Positions 51,898 through 59,682 of a stretch of DNA of 64,000 nt are shown piece by piece (the stretch's first letter is position 1; each line of letters opens with the position of its first letter). The DNA lies in assembly GCA_963775085.1 (NCBI GenBank), contig CAVZHO010000011.1:124001-188000 (forward strand), written 5' to 3'. This stretch comes from JAAFIP01 sp963775085 (GTDB lineage Bacteria; Pseudomonadota; Gammaproteobacteria; Burkholderiales; Burkholderiaceae_C). The notes beneath the pieces are model-generated. The model did no database searches. It saw only the letters and a program-made list of their open reading frames with translations, and was not told the origin of the DNA. The translations under genes were made by a program, and so were the position numbers.

Positions 51898-52323
51898 ATG
51901 CTAGTTCGACTCATTTACGTCAGCCGCCTGGCCGACCCGTCCAAGCCCGAGCATATTGATGCCATCCTGGCGACCTCGCGCGCGCACAACCCCGCCTGCG
52001 GCATCACCGGCATCCTGTGCTACGGTGCAGGCATCTTTCTACAGGCGATTGAAGGTGGGCGCGGCGCGGTGAGTGAGCTGTACAACCATATCAGCAAAGA
52101 CCCGCGCCACAAAGACGTGGTGCTGCTCGATTTTGAAGAAATCACCGAACGTCGCTTTGGCGGCTGGACCATGGGCCAGGTCAACCTGGCCAAAATCAAC
52201 ACCTCCATCGTGCTCAAATATTCAGAGCGCCCCGAGCTGGACCCGTATGGAGTCAGCGGCAAGGTGTCGCTGGCCTTGCTGGAAGAGCTGATGGCCACCG
52301 CCAGTATCATCGGCCGCGCTTAA
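51898..52323 (+). CDS. BLUF-domain blue-light sensor, stand-alone
   Basis: FAD-binding photoreceptor of 141 aa. BLUF landmarks are LVRLIYVSRLADP (Tyr near residue 7), NPACGITGILCY (Asn near 32), FLQAIEGGRGAV (flavin Gln near 49) and RRFGGWTMG (Trp near 92). No EAL or other output domain is attached, so it should signal through a partner protein. It lies 20 bp after folE, with AGAGA upstream as a weak ribosome-binding site. Confidence 0.92.
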   Translation: MLVRLIYVSRLADPSKPEHIDAILATSRAHNPACGITGILCYGAGIFLQAIEGGRGAVSELYNHISKDPRHKDVVLLDFEEITERRFGGWTMGQVNLAKINTSIVLKYSERPELDPYGVSGKVSLALLEELMATASIIGRA

Positions 52324-52405
52324 AGCCCCCAGCACACAGCACGCAGCCTTGCCTCCCACGGCAGTTCCTTTCGTCCTGCCCCGAGCGTGAAATTTTTAAA
52401 CGCTG

Positions 52406-53251
52406 ATGCCAGTCATTGGATGTGATTTCTCCAGCAGCCCCAGCAAGCGAAAACCTATTGTTTTCGCCATAGGGTCCAGTACCAATGGGCGTGTGCAGCT
52501 ACTGAATTTAGAGCGCGTGGAGACGCTGGATGGCTTTGGCGCCTGGCTGTCAGTGCATACCGACTGGATCGGCGGTTTTGATCTGCCCTTTGGCCTGCCG
52601 CGTGAGTTGGTAGAGCATGTGCACTGGCCCACCGACTGGGCGCAGTGCATGCGCCACTACGCCGCTTTGTCCCGCGAAGAGATTCGCAGCACCTTCAAAG
52701 CCTTTTGCGATGCCCGCCCGGTGGGCGGAAAATTTGCCCACCGCGCAACCGACCTGCCCGCAGGCTCCAGCCCCAGCATGAAGTGGGTCAACCCGCCGGT
52801 CGCCTACATGCTGCACGCTGGCGTACCGCGCCTCATGGATGCGGGCGTGCATTTCCCATCCTTACACCAGGGCGCTGTCACAGACCAGGACGCAGCAGGC
52901 CAGCCGCGCCGCGTCGCCCTGGAAGCCTACCCCGGCCTGCTGGCGCGGGAGATCCTTAAAAACCGCAGCTACAAATCCGACGACAAAGCCAAGCAAACTC
53001 CCGACCGTCTGATCGCCCGCAAAGACCTCATCACCGCGCTGGAAAATGGCCACACCCGCCTGAAACTGCGCATCAAACTCACCCACGCCCAGCGCGACAC
53101 GCTGGTAGACGATGCCAGTGGAGACAGCCTGGATGCCGTGCTGTGCATGCTGCAGGCGGCCTGGGCCGAGGCCAAGTGGCAGGGGGGTGACAAGCGCTAT
53201 GGTTTGCCCAAGAAGATGGATGCGCTGGAAGGCTGGATTATTACTTCATAG
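52406..53251 (+). CDS. DUF429 protein
   Basis: A 281-aa protein of the DUF429 family, whose fold is RNase H-like by family knowledge. Features are IGCDFSSSPSKRK at the N-terminus, GGFDLPFGLPRELV, ALEAYPGLLAR and DDASGDSLDAVLCML at the C-terminus; the Asp/Glu residues there could form a metal site. No assigned function. Its 3' end overlaps cutA by 6 bp, tail to tail. Confidence 0.85.
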   Translation: MPVIGCDFSSSPSKRKPIVFAIGSSTNGRVQLLNLERVETLDGFGAWLSVHTDWIGGFDLPFGLPRELVEHVHWPTDWAQCMRHYAALSREEIRSTFKAFCDARPVGGKFAHRATDLPAGSSPSMKWVNPPVAYMLHAGVPRLMDAGVHFPSLHQGAVTDQDAAGQPRRVALEAYPGLLAREILKNRSYKSDDKAKQTPDRLIARKDLITALENGHTRLKLRIKLTHAQRDTLVDDASGDSLDAVLCMLQAAWAEAKWQGGDKRYGLPKKMDALEGWIITS

Positions 53252-53560
53252 GGCCACTTGGCTGTCTATCCACGCGGCATAGGGCGCAGACACCTGGTCA
53301 AACGCCAGCGCATGAATGGCGGGCAGCTCATAGGCGTGCAGCTCCCGGATGGCGGCCTCCAGCGCAGGGTAGGCTGCGCGGGTGCTTTTGAACAGGATGC
53401 GAAACTCTTTCTCGTCGTGCAGGGCACCGTTCCAAGTGTAGACGCTCTGGATTTCAGAGATCTGCGCGCAGGCGGCCAGCTTGCGTTCAACCACATGTCG
53501 CGCCATCGACTGCGCCTGGGGCAAGCTGCCCACGGTGGTGAAAACGGCAAGGTACTTCAT
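53246..53560 (-). CDS. cutA: Divalent-cation tolerance protein CutA
   Basis: Trimeric PII-like protein of about 104 aa linked to copper tolerance in E. coli. Typical segments are VVERKLAACAQI, SVYTWNGALHDEKEF and YELPAIHALAFDQ. It is convergent with the DUF429 gene. Confidence 0.93.
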   Translation of the reverse strand: MKYLAVFTTVGSLPQAQSMARHVVERKLAACAQISEIQSVYTWNGALHDEKEFRILFKSTRAAYPALEAAIRELHAYELPAIHALAFDQVSAPYAAWIDSQVAL

Positions 53561-53602
53561 GCGGTACTCCGGTAGAGCGTGAAAGCTACACGGCTGGGAA
53601 TC

Positions 53603-53863
53603 TTACGCAGCCAGTTTCAACGGCACTTCCCAGCCTGGAAAGACGATCACCGAAGGATGGCATTGCAGTGCGCGGGCAAGCATCTTGGCCCGCTCAATAC
53701 CCAAATTGACGCGACCATTTTCAATGGCAGAAATGGTGGCTTGCGGTATGCCAGAGCGCTCTGCCAATTGGCTTTGGCTAAGCTCCTGGAGCTCGCGCAG
53801 AATCCGCACAGACTCACCCACCGACACCTCAACCCTGGTTTTTGCAGTACTGAATGTTTTCAT
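53603..53863 (-). CDS. higA: HigA-type XRE antitoxin
   Basis: Helix-turn-helix antitoxin of 86 aa. The HTH is SQSQLAERSGIPQATISAIE then NGRVNLGIERAKMLARAL. I start at ATG 53863, which follows GGAGGCC in the toxin's last codons. Toxin-first order is usual for higBA. The C-terminus ends VPLKLAA. Confidence 0.88.
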   Translation of the reverse strand: MKTFSTAKTRVEVSVGESVRILRELQELSQSQLAERSGIPQATISAIENGRVNLGIERAKMLARALQCHPSVIVFPGWEVPLKLAA

Positions 53864-53864
53864 T

Positions 53865-54149
53865 TCATGGCCTCCTGTAATTGTGGGCGGTAACGTGCAC
53901 AACATGCACCATCAATACATCTGCGACAACCTGGTAGATCACTCTCCACTGCAAGCCCAAACGAGAAGATCGAAACCCTTTCCATTCACCCGACAGCGCC
54001 TCGTCATGAAACCCCTTGATGGCGCGCAAGCCCTGCGGCCCTGAAATACGGGCAATGTCTTTCCACTTTTCGTAACGCTTCAGTATTTCCATCGGTACCA
54101 CCCCAGAAAGCTGCTTGTCCACACGGCGATGTTCTTGGATGTCCCACAT
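53865..54149 (-). CDS. higB: HigB-type RelE-fold toxin
   Basis: Predicted mRNA interferase of 94 aa. The pattern MEILKRYEKWKDI, ISGPQGLRAIKGFHDEAL and FRSSRLGLQWRVIYQV is the HigB/RelE-like group, ending in VVHVTAHNYRR. It precedes higA by 1 bp. A near-consensus promoter sits so close (the -10 box ends 5 nt before the ATG) that the transcript is predicted to be leaderless. Confidence 0.87.
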   Translation of the reverse strand: MWDIQEHRRVDKQLSGVVPMEILKRYEKWKDIARISGPQGLRAIKGFHDEALSGEWKGFRSSRLGLQWRVIYQVVADVLMVHVVHVTAHNYRRP

Positions 54150-54460
54150 GCCATATTATGTATATATTACTAATGGTATGTCAAGGGGCGGTATCTTTCG
54201 GCTGAGCTGGACTCAGGGCGGGTTATCCCGCTGCAAAATTTTTACAAAAACACGCGCGAAATTGGGTAACGCAAAGCCTGCGCATGCACCGCGCGCCTTT
54301 CTCCAAAATTTTCATCGGGACGAACCCACCCTGTCACATGATTCTGGGCTGTTTAAAACAGCCCGTGCTTCATATACTTCGATGTAAATTCGCGAGTAGC
54401 GAACTCAGAATTTTGTTGACCTACGGCAAAAATCAACTTTTATGCTGCGCGTGAGCAATA
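54150..54460. other. AT-richer intergenic region upstream of higBA
   Basis: About 310 bp without a supported gene. It holds the higBA promoter at its left end and a perfect hairpin GGGCTGTTT/AAACAGCCC at 54346-54364, not followed by a T-run. Nothing else was recognised. Confidence 0.5.
54155..54184 (-). promoter_or_regulatory. Promoter of higBA
   Basis: On the minus strand, TTGACA (54179-54184) and CATAAT (54155-54160) are 18 bp apart. The spacer is AT-rich with partial dyad symmetry (CCATTAG and ATATGG ends), a possible HigA site. Confidence 0.6.
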
Positions 54461-55144
54461 TTAAGTGTCCCTCGGGACAGTGAAGCCAAAGAAGCCAAAT
54501 GCACCGTGCAGACGTATAACCCATACGCTTGAGTTCGCGTCATCAATAGTCTTCGCGTACCATACATCAAGTACTTTGCCAAACGCGCGGTGATGCCCGT
54601 GCTGATGTAGAAACGTAATCACTTCCTGCACCTCAGGCGTTTGAAGAGGACTCATGTCACGTTGCAAGTCCAGAAGACTGACTGTCAACTCGTATGTCTG
54701 TGGGAGTGGGCTTCCAAAGAATTTTCCATACATGCCGCGCACCATGCGTTGCGCTGTTCTTGTGATTCGTGACGCATCAACTCGAAACGCCGTCACCTCA
54801 CCCACATAAATGCCGTTTGGGTCGCTACGCGTTACTCTATGCGTAGAGGCTCGGATCGCCGCTTGAAACGTTTTCGCGTCTGGATTACGCATGGTCTTTC
54901 GTGTCTGATTTCGTAGAAACTGCGCGTCCGGACCGTCTGGCAGGTCATCCCGGATCGAAAGCACAACGCGAAAGTATTCGTCATCCAGTTTGAATGAGTT
55001 GTGGCATACATCGCAAGCCTTAACTGTAATCAAATTGACTCGGGAGTCGAGTGGGAACAAGCACGTCGGCGGTACGTGGTCGTTCGTAACCCGACCGGCA
55101 TTGCCACAATAGACACATACGCCGACGCGTGGCTTTCGAGGCAT
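54461..55144 (-). CDS. HNH-like zinc-binding nuclease domain protein
   Basis: A 227-aa protein. The N-terminus has Cys pairs and an HNH-like core: CVYCGNAGRVTNDHVPP, then VKACDVCHNSFKLDDEYFR. These fit a zinc-stabilised HNH fold with His in NDH. The remaining 150 residues are not recognised. I chose ATG 55144; an upstream GTG at 55153 is possible. Codon use and AT content look different from the core genes, suggesting transfer. Confidence 0.7.
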   Translation of the reverse strand: MPRKPRVGVCVYCGNAGRVTNDHVPPTCLFPLDSRVNLITVKACDVCHNSFKLDDEYFRVVLSIRDDLPDGPDAQFLRNQTRKTMRNPDAKTFQAAIRASTHRVTRSDPNGIYVGEVTAFRVDASRITRTAQRMVRGMYGKFFGSPLPQTYELTVSLLDLQRDMSPLQTPEVQEVITFLHQHGHHRAFGKVLDVWYAKTIDDANSSVWVIRLHGAFGFFGFTVPRDT

Positions 55145-55172
55145 ATGTGTCACCTAGCCTTTGAATTAGCCT

Positions 55173-55910
55173 TCAGTTCGCTGACAGGACGGAATTGGCC
55201 CACATGGTTATCTGCATGCGTGAAGCTTCTAAGTCTTCGGGAGTACGGAAGTGTCGGTAAGCCGCGAGCATTAGGACTTTACCTGCGACTAAGCAGTACG
55301 CGGTGGAATACACCATGGTCTGGCTCCTGTTGACATTATTTTCGGCAATACCAATCTGCGCGAGGACTGTGTAAATAAGAACGCGAGCGTCATCCCTATC
55401 GACCGAAACAGGAACGATATCACCCACTCGAAATTTTATTTCCGCCGCCTGGTTTGACCAAATATCCTTAGATATGCGTTCAAGCTCTTTGGCGAGTCGA
55501 GGCGCCAAACGACGACCAAGATCGGTTTGAAGGGCGACAGTTCCGGCACGCAGTTTGTCGAACTGGGCTTGTGTAGCGACTATGTTCTCAGCACGCTTGG
55601 GCGTTTGTACAAGTAGGAAGTTCTCGAGCACAACTGTATTGCCACTTTCATACCCAGCACGATCCTTGTCAGTGACGAAGTGGGCAACTATTCGTGCATC
55701 GCCAGCGCCAAACAAAAGCGCGGTTGCATAAAGGTCTGGTGAGCTGTGTGATGTTTCGACAAACCCAGCAGGTGCCGGAATGCGCAGAGGCTGTTGGCCA
55801 ATAGAAAGAGTAGTCAGGGGGCCGTCGACAGGCTGGGCATTGCTGCCCCACGTAGCGATCGCGACAAGGATCACTAATAAATAGCGGGTGAGCGAGCTAC
55901 GCGTTAGCAT
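55173..55910 (-). CDS. Secreted hypothetical protein
   Basis: A 245-aa protein with an N-terminal signal peptide (YLLVILVAIATWGSNAQPV). The mature part has no motif I recognise. It contains an amphipathic section near residues 130-150 (RLAPRLAKELERISKDI) and a hydrophobic strand AYCLVAGKVLMLAAYRHF near the end. It lies 28 bp upstream of the HNH gene on the same strand, so they may be cotranscribed. Function unknown. Confidence 0.6.
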   Translation of the reverse strand: MLTRSSLTRYLLVILVAIATWGSNAQPVDGPLTTLSIGQQPLRIPAPAGFVETSHSSPDLYATALLFGAGDARIVAHFVTDKDRAGYESGNTVVLENFLLVQTPKRAENIVATQAQFDKLRAGTVALQTDLGRRLAPRLAKELERISKDIWSNQAAEIKFRVGDIVPVSVDRDDARVLIYTVLAQIGIAENNVNRSQTMVYSTAYCLVAGKVLMLAAYRHFRTPEDLEASRMQITMWANSVLSAN

Positions 55911-56245
55911 GTTATGACCCTTAATTTTTATGTATCCCGCGAAACGGCCAAATACATTGACTGCCTGCGAAAAAACATGACCTGAGCAATTTCAAAAACA
56001 TGATTGCATTCATAGGGTTGCGACGGTGTACTGTGATTATGAGCAGGTATAACAAGTTTTGTAAAGGCGCCATGCGGGGTTTTGCATGCCAAGCGGTAGT
56101 TGAGTGTGGTCGGGATGAAAAACTGTAGCGAGGCGCGCGGTGCATGCGGTGGTTTTGTGTGAGGGAAGTTCGCGCGTGTTCGTGGAAGTTTTTGCAGCCC
56201 GACTTCCTCAACTGCCGCTTATGTGACCAAGGCTGGGCGACATCT
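55911..56245. other. Intergenic region without recognised gene
   Basis: About 335 bp of mixed composition between the secreted-protein gene and the carboxymuconolactone-decarboxylase-like gene. No ORF with recognisable homology, tRNA or clear terminator was seen. It may mark the edge of the accessory patch. Confidence 0.45.
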
Positions 56246-56806
56246 TCAGTGCCCTTCCGGCGAAACCCCCAAAGCCACCAAAAACCGTGCCACCATGTTG
56301 TAAGTAGCAATCGCCGATGTCAGCTCCACAATCTGCGTGGTGTCAAAGTGCTGTTGCAACGCAGCGAAAGTGGAATCACTGACTTTAACGTTGACCGTCA
56401 TCTCAGCGGCATACTGCATTACTATTGTTTCGATAGCTGCTTGCACTATATTTTGTTGGGCTACAGGCCTATTTCCTTGTAAAAATGGGGCGACAAAGGC
56501 AGCTAGCGTATCCAGCTCTGCCTGGGTGCCGCCTGCAGTCAAAAAATCGGGCGCGTGGTGGTGGTACTCGTAGGCGGCACCGGTCAGCAAGGCTACGGTG
56601 CAGATGCCCAGCTCGCGCAGTTTGCGGCTGGTGGGCAGCTCGGTGCGCACGGCTTTGAGGTAGACGTTCCAACCGCGTGCCAGCGGCTCGCTCCACAGCA
56701 GGGCTTTGTCCAGGTTGATCAGCTCGCCGCCTCGGCGGGCCTTGATGGCGTTGACCAGGTCAACGGGTTGGGGATGGGCGGCTTGGGTCCAGTCAGGGAT
56801 GCGCAT
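56246..56806 (-). CDS. Carboxymuconolactone decarboxylase (AhpD-like) family protein
   Basis: A 186-aa all-helical protein. It opens RIPDWTQAAHP; ELGICTVALLTGAAYEYHHH and VSDSTFAALQQHFDTTQIVE follow the CMD family plan, with His-rich HHH in place of the CxxC of peroxidase-type AhpD. I chose ATG 56806. A repeat copy encodes about residues 109-130 (NRPVAQQNIVQAAIETIV) in frame. Divergent from dapF. Confidence 0.82.
   Translation of the reverse strand: MRIPDWTQAAHPQPVDLVNAIKARRGGELINLDKALLWSEPLARGWNVYLKAVRTELPTSRKLRELGICTVALLTGAAYEYHHHAPDFLTAGGTQAELDTLAAFVAPFLQGNRPVAQQNIVQAAIETIVMQYAAEMTVNVKVSDSTFAALQQHFDTTQIVELTSAIATYNMVARFLVALGVSPEGH
56418..56478 (+). repeat. Interspersed 60-bp repeat within the CMD-family gene
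   Basis: Contains TTACTATTGTTTCGATAGC, TGCTTGCACTATATTTTGTT and GGGCTACAGGCCTATTT. It is in frame, antisense to its canonical orientation. Confidence 0.65.
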
Positions 56807-56854
56807 ACGGTCTCTCTTGGTAAATGGATGGTGTTGCATAGGATAATCCAACTT

Positions 56855-57799
56855 ATGCAGATTCCTTTTACCAAAATGCAGGGCGCTGGCAACGACTTTG
56901 TGGTGCTGGACGAGACGCGTGGGCGACTTAACCTGAGCCCCGCGCAGTACCGCTTTTTGGGCGACCGCCACTTTGGGGTGGGGGCCGACCAGATACTGAG
57001 CGTGCGGTCTGCGCCCTTGATCGAAGGTCAATCCAAAGAAGACGACGTGGACTTTGCCTACGCCATCCATAACAACGACGGCGGCGAGGTGGAGCACTGC
57101 GGCAACGGCGCGCGCTGCTTTGTGCGCTATGTGCGCCAGCAGGGGCTGACCGACAAAACCACCATCCGCGTGAAAACCGTGAACCGTATTTTGACGCTGA
57201 CCGAGCAGCCCGATGGCCGGGTCACGGTAGACATGGGTGCGCCCCGGTTTGAGCGCGACCAGATTCCGTTTGATGTGACGCAGGCGCTGCCTGTAGCCAG
57301 TGGTTTATGGCAAAAATGGCGTATAGTCCCCGTCACCTGGACGCAAGCAGCTACAAAATCAGTAGCAACTGAGCAAAGTTGCGAGGTCGCCGTGTTATCC
57401 ATGGGCAACCCGCATGCGGTGCAAATCGTGGACGATATCGACACCGCACCGGTGCTGACCGTAGGGCCGTGGGTCGAAGCCCACCCCGCCTTTCCCCGCC
57501 GCGTCAACGCAGGCTTTATGCAGATCGTCAACCGTAGCAATGTGCGCCTGCGCGTGTATGAGCGCGGTGCAGGCGAGACCCTGGCCTGTGGCACGGGGGC
57601 CTGCGCGGCGGTAGTGGCGGGCATACGCCTGGGGTTGCTGGACGCGCGGGTCGACGTGCAGGCACGCGGTGGCCTGCTCACTGTAGAGTGGGCGGGCTTT
57701 AACGCCGACCAAAGCTTGAATTTAGCCGCCCCCGTCATGATGACCGGCCCTGCCACCACGGTGTACCAAGGCACCATCAACGTGCCCGACAATATTTAA
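56855..57799 (+). CDS. dapF: Diaminopimelate epimerase with repeat-encoded insertion
   Basis: PLP-independent epimerase of lysine and peptidoglycan synthesis. The two catalytic Cys are in EHCGNGARC and LACGTGACAAVV. TKMQGAGNDFVVLD is the usual N-terminus. At 314 aa it is about 25-40 residues longer than usual; an insertion between ALPVASG and SCEVAVLSMGNPHAVQ is encoded by a repeat copy (57309-57368). GATAAT ends 7 nt before the ATG and no ribosome-binding site is seen. Confidence 0.95.
   Translation: MQIPFTKMQGAGNDFVVLDETRGRLNLSPAQYRFLGDRHFGVGADQILSVRSAPLIEGQSKEDDVDFAYAIHNNDGGEVEHCGNGARCFVRYVRQQGLTDKTTIRVKTVNRILTLTEQPDGRVTVDMGAPRFERDQIPFDVTQALPVASGLWQKWRIVPVTWTQAATKSVATEQSCEVAVLSMGNPHAVQIVDDIDTAPVLTVGPWVEAHPAFPRRVNAGFMQIVNRSNVRLRVYERGAGETLACGTGACAAVVAGIRLGLLDARVDVQARGGLLTVEWAGFNADQSLNLAAPVMMTGPATTVYQGTINVPDNI
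57309..57368 (-). repeat. Interspersed 60-bp repeat within dapF
   Basis: The reverse orientation reads GGCAAAAATGGCG, TATAGTCCCCGTCACC, GGACGCAAGCAGCTAC and AGTAGCA. Well preserved, in frame. Confidence 0.8.
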
Positions 57800-57811
57800 A
57801 AAGAGGAAACC

Positions 57812-58498
57812 ATGACTACTAAACCCCACGACGTAGCGCCTATTACCGAGGAAGACATTGCCCAGTTTTTGGTCAACACGCCCGATTTTTTTGAACGCCA
57901 TGCGGCTCTGCTGTCCACCGTGCAGCTCAATAGCGGCCACGGCAGCCGCGCGGTGAGCCTGCAAGAGCGCCAGGCCGAGATGCTGCGTGACAAGATCAAG
58001 GCGCTGGAGCAGCGCCTGATGGACATGGTGCGCAACGGCAACGACAACATGATGATTACCGACAAGCTGCAGCACTGGACGCGCAACCTGCTGCTCACCC
58101 AGCACCCGGTGGACTTGCCCGCCACCGTGGCGCGCGAGATCAAGCACCAGTTTTTGGTGCCGCAAGTGGCCATCAAGGTGTGGGACACCAACGGCCAGTA
58201 TGCCGACCAGCCCTTTGCCCAAGGCGTAAGCGAGGAGGCCAAAACCTTCGCTACCTCGATCGCCACGCCCTATTGCGGTGTCAACAGCGGCTTTGACGCG
58301 GTGAAGTGGCTGGAGCACCCCGAGCTGGCCGAGTCTATCGCCCTCATCCCCCTGCGCGCGGGTGCCGCCGCCGATGCCTTTGGCCTGCTGGTGCTGGCCT
58401 CGCCCGATGCCCAGCGTTTCAACGCCAACATGGGCACCGACTTTCTGGAACGCATCGCCGAGCTGGCCAGCGCCGCCCTGTCGCGGCTGCGGGCATAA
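57812..58498 (+). CDS. DUF484 protein (GAF-like)
   Basis: A 228-aa protein of the DUF484 family, usually between dapF and xerC. The N-terminus EEDIAQFLVNTPDFFERHAA then SLQERQAEMLRDKIKALEQR is characteristic, followed by a GAF-like domain (IALIPLRAGAAADAFGLLVL). AAAGAGGAAACC lies upstream as ribosome-binding site. Role unknown. Confidence 0.9.
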   Translation: MTTKPHDVAPITEEDIAQFLVNTPDFFERHAALLSTVQLNSGHGSRAVSLQERQAEMLRDKIKALEQRLMDMVRNGNDNMMITDKLQHWTRNLLLTQHPVDLPATVAREIKHQFLVPQVAIKVWDTNGQYADQPFAQGVSEEAKTFATSIATPYCGVNSGFDAVKWLEHPELAESIALIPLRAGAAADAFGLLVLASPDAQRFNANMGTDFLERIAELASAALSRLRA

Positions 58499-58583
58499 GA
58501 GGCATGCGCGCCGCCGGGCCGTTGGGAAGCGCGAAGCCCGCGTGGCGGTCGGGATCAGCAGCGAAACTGGGGTCAGCGAAACT

Positions 58584-58657
58584 GGGGTCAGATCCGAATT
58601 CAGGAAGACCATGAAACCGGCGACTCAGATGCAGTTACGAAATTCGGCTCTGACCCC
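58584..58657. repeat. REP-like hairpin spanning the xerC start
   Basis: GGGGTCAGATCCGAATTC (58584-58601) and GAAATTCGGCTCTGACCCC (58639-58657) are near-perfect inverted arms. The loop holds AGGAAG and the ATG at 58611. A tandem 15-bp duplication (GCGAAACTGGGGTCA) abuts the left arm. Confidence 0.72.
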
Positions 58658-59657
58658 ACTTTCGCGGGTTACCGAAGAGGTCTTAGCGCCTGAAGTTGCC
58701 ACATCACCCCACGACGCGGCCTTGGTAGAAAAATACCTAACCCACGTCCGCGTCCAAAAACGCCTGGCCGAGCGCACTGTCGCCCTCTACACCGAAGACC
58801 TGGCCAAACTGCAAGCCAACGCGCAGCAGGCCAAACTTGCGCTGCTGCAAGTCCACCATGCCCACATCCGCCGCTGGGTAGCCCAAATGCACAGCCAGGG
58901 CCGCAGTGGGCGTGGCATTGCGCTCATTCTCTCGGGCTGGCGCGGCTTCTACACCTGGCTGGGCCGCGAGGGCCTGGTCACTGCCAATCCTGTACAAGAC
59001 GTGCGCGCCCCCAAGCAGCCCAAGCCCCTGCCCAAAGCCCTGGCGGTAGACGATGCCGTGCAACTGGCCAGCTACACCAGCGAGGAGGGCGATGCCAGAC
59101 TGGAAGCGCGTGATGCCGCTATGACCGAGCTGCTCTATGGCAGCGGCCTGCGGGTCGGCGAGCTGGTCGGGCTGGATGTGCAAGCATCTTCCAGTGCCAA
59201 GGGCTGGCTGGATTTGCAAGCGGGCGAAGCGCATGTGCTGGGCAAAGGCAGCAAACGCCGCAGCGTGCCGCTGGGGGCTAAGTCAGTCGAGGCTTTGCAA
59301 AGGTACCTTGTCGTACGCGCTGATCTACTGCCAGAGGCGGCGCAAGAACAAACCGCCCTCTTCGTAGGCAAAAACGGCACCCGCCTCACCGCCCAATCCA
59401 TCTGGCAACGCCTCAAACGTCGCAGCCTGCAAGCCGGCCTGCCCACCGCCGTGCACCCTCACATGCTGCGCCACAGCTTTGCCAGCCACCTGCTGCAAAG
59501 CAGCCAAGACTTGCGCGCCGTGCAAGAGCTGCTAGGCCACGCCAACATCACCACCACGCAGGTGTACACACGCTTGGATTTTCAGCACCTGGCCAAGGCC
59601 TATGATGCAGCGCATCCACGCGCCAAGCGGTCTGATAAAAAGCCCGGTGGCGCTTAG
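58611..59657 (+). CDS. xerC: Tyrosine recombinase XerC
   Basis: Site-specific recombinase that resolves chromosome dimers with XerD. Catalytic residues are Arg in GSGLRVGELVGL, Lys in LGKGSKRRSVP, His/Arg in HPHMLRHSFASH, His in LLGHANITTT and Tyr in QVYTRLDF. From ATG 58611 it is 348 aa, about 30-50 longer than usual. The extra N-terminus comes from a REP-like hairpin, so the original start may have been lost or lie further in. Confidence 0.94.
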   Translation: MKPATQMQLRNSALTPLSRVTEEVLAPEVATSPHDAALVEKYLTHVRVQKRLAERTVALYTEDLAKLQANAQQAKLALLQVHHAHIRRWVAQMHSQGRSGRGIALILSGWRGFYTWLGREGLVTANPVQDVRAPKQPKPLPKALAVDDAVQLASYTSEEGDARLEARDAAMTELLYGSGLRVGELVGLDVQASSSAKGWLDLQAGEAHVLGKGSKRRSVPLGAKSVEALQRYLVVRADLLPEAAQEQTALFVGKNGTRLTAQSIWQRLKRRSLQAGLPTAVHPHMLRHSFASHLLQSSQDLRAVQELLGHANITTTQVYTRLDFQHLAKAYDAAHPRAKRSDKKPGGA

Positions 59658-59682
59658 CCCCAAGTTTGCATAGAATATTCAC

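Noticed and set aside
54346..54364. Perfect hairpin GGGCTGTTT/AAACAGCCC as a terminator
   Set aside because: No T-run follows on either strand and no gene ends next to it.
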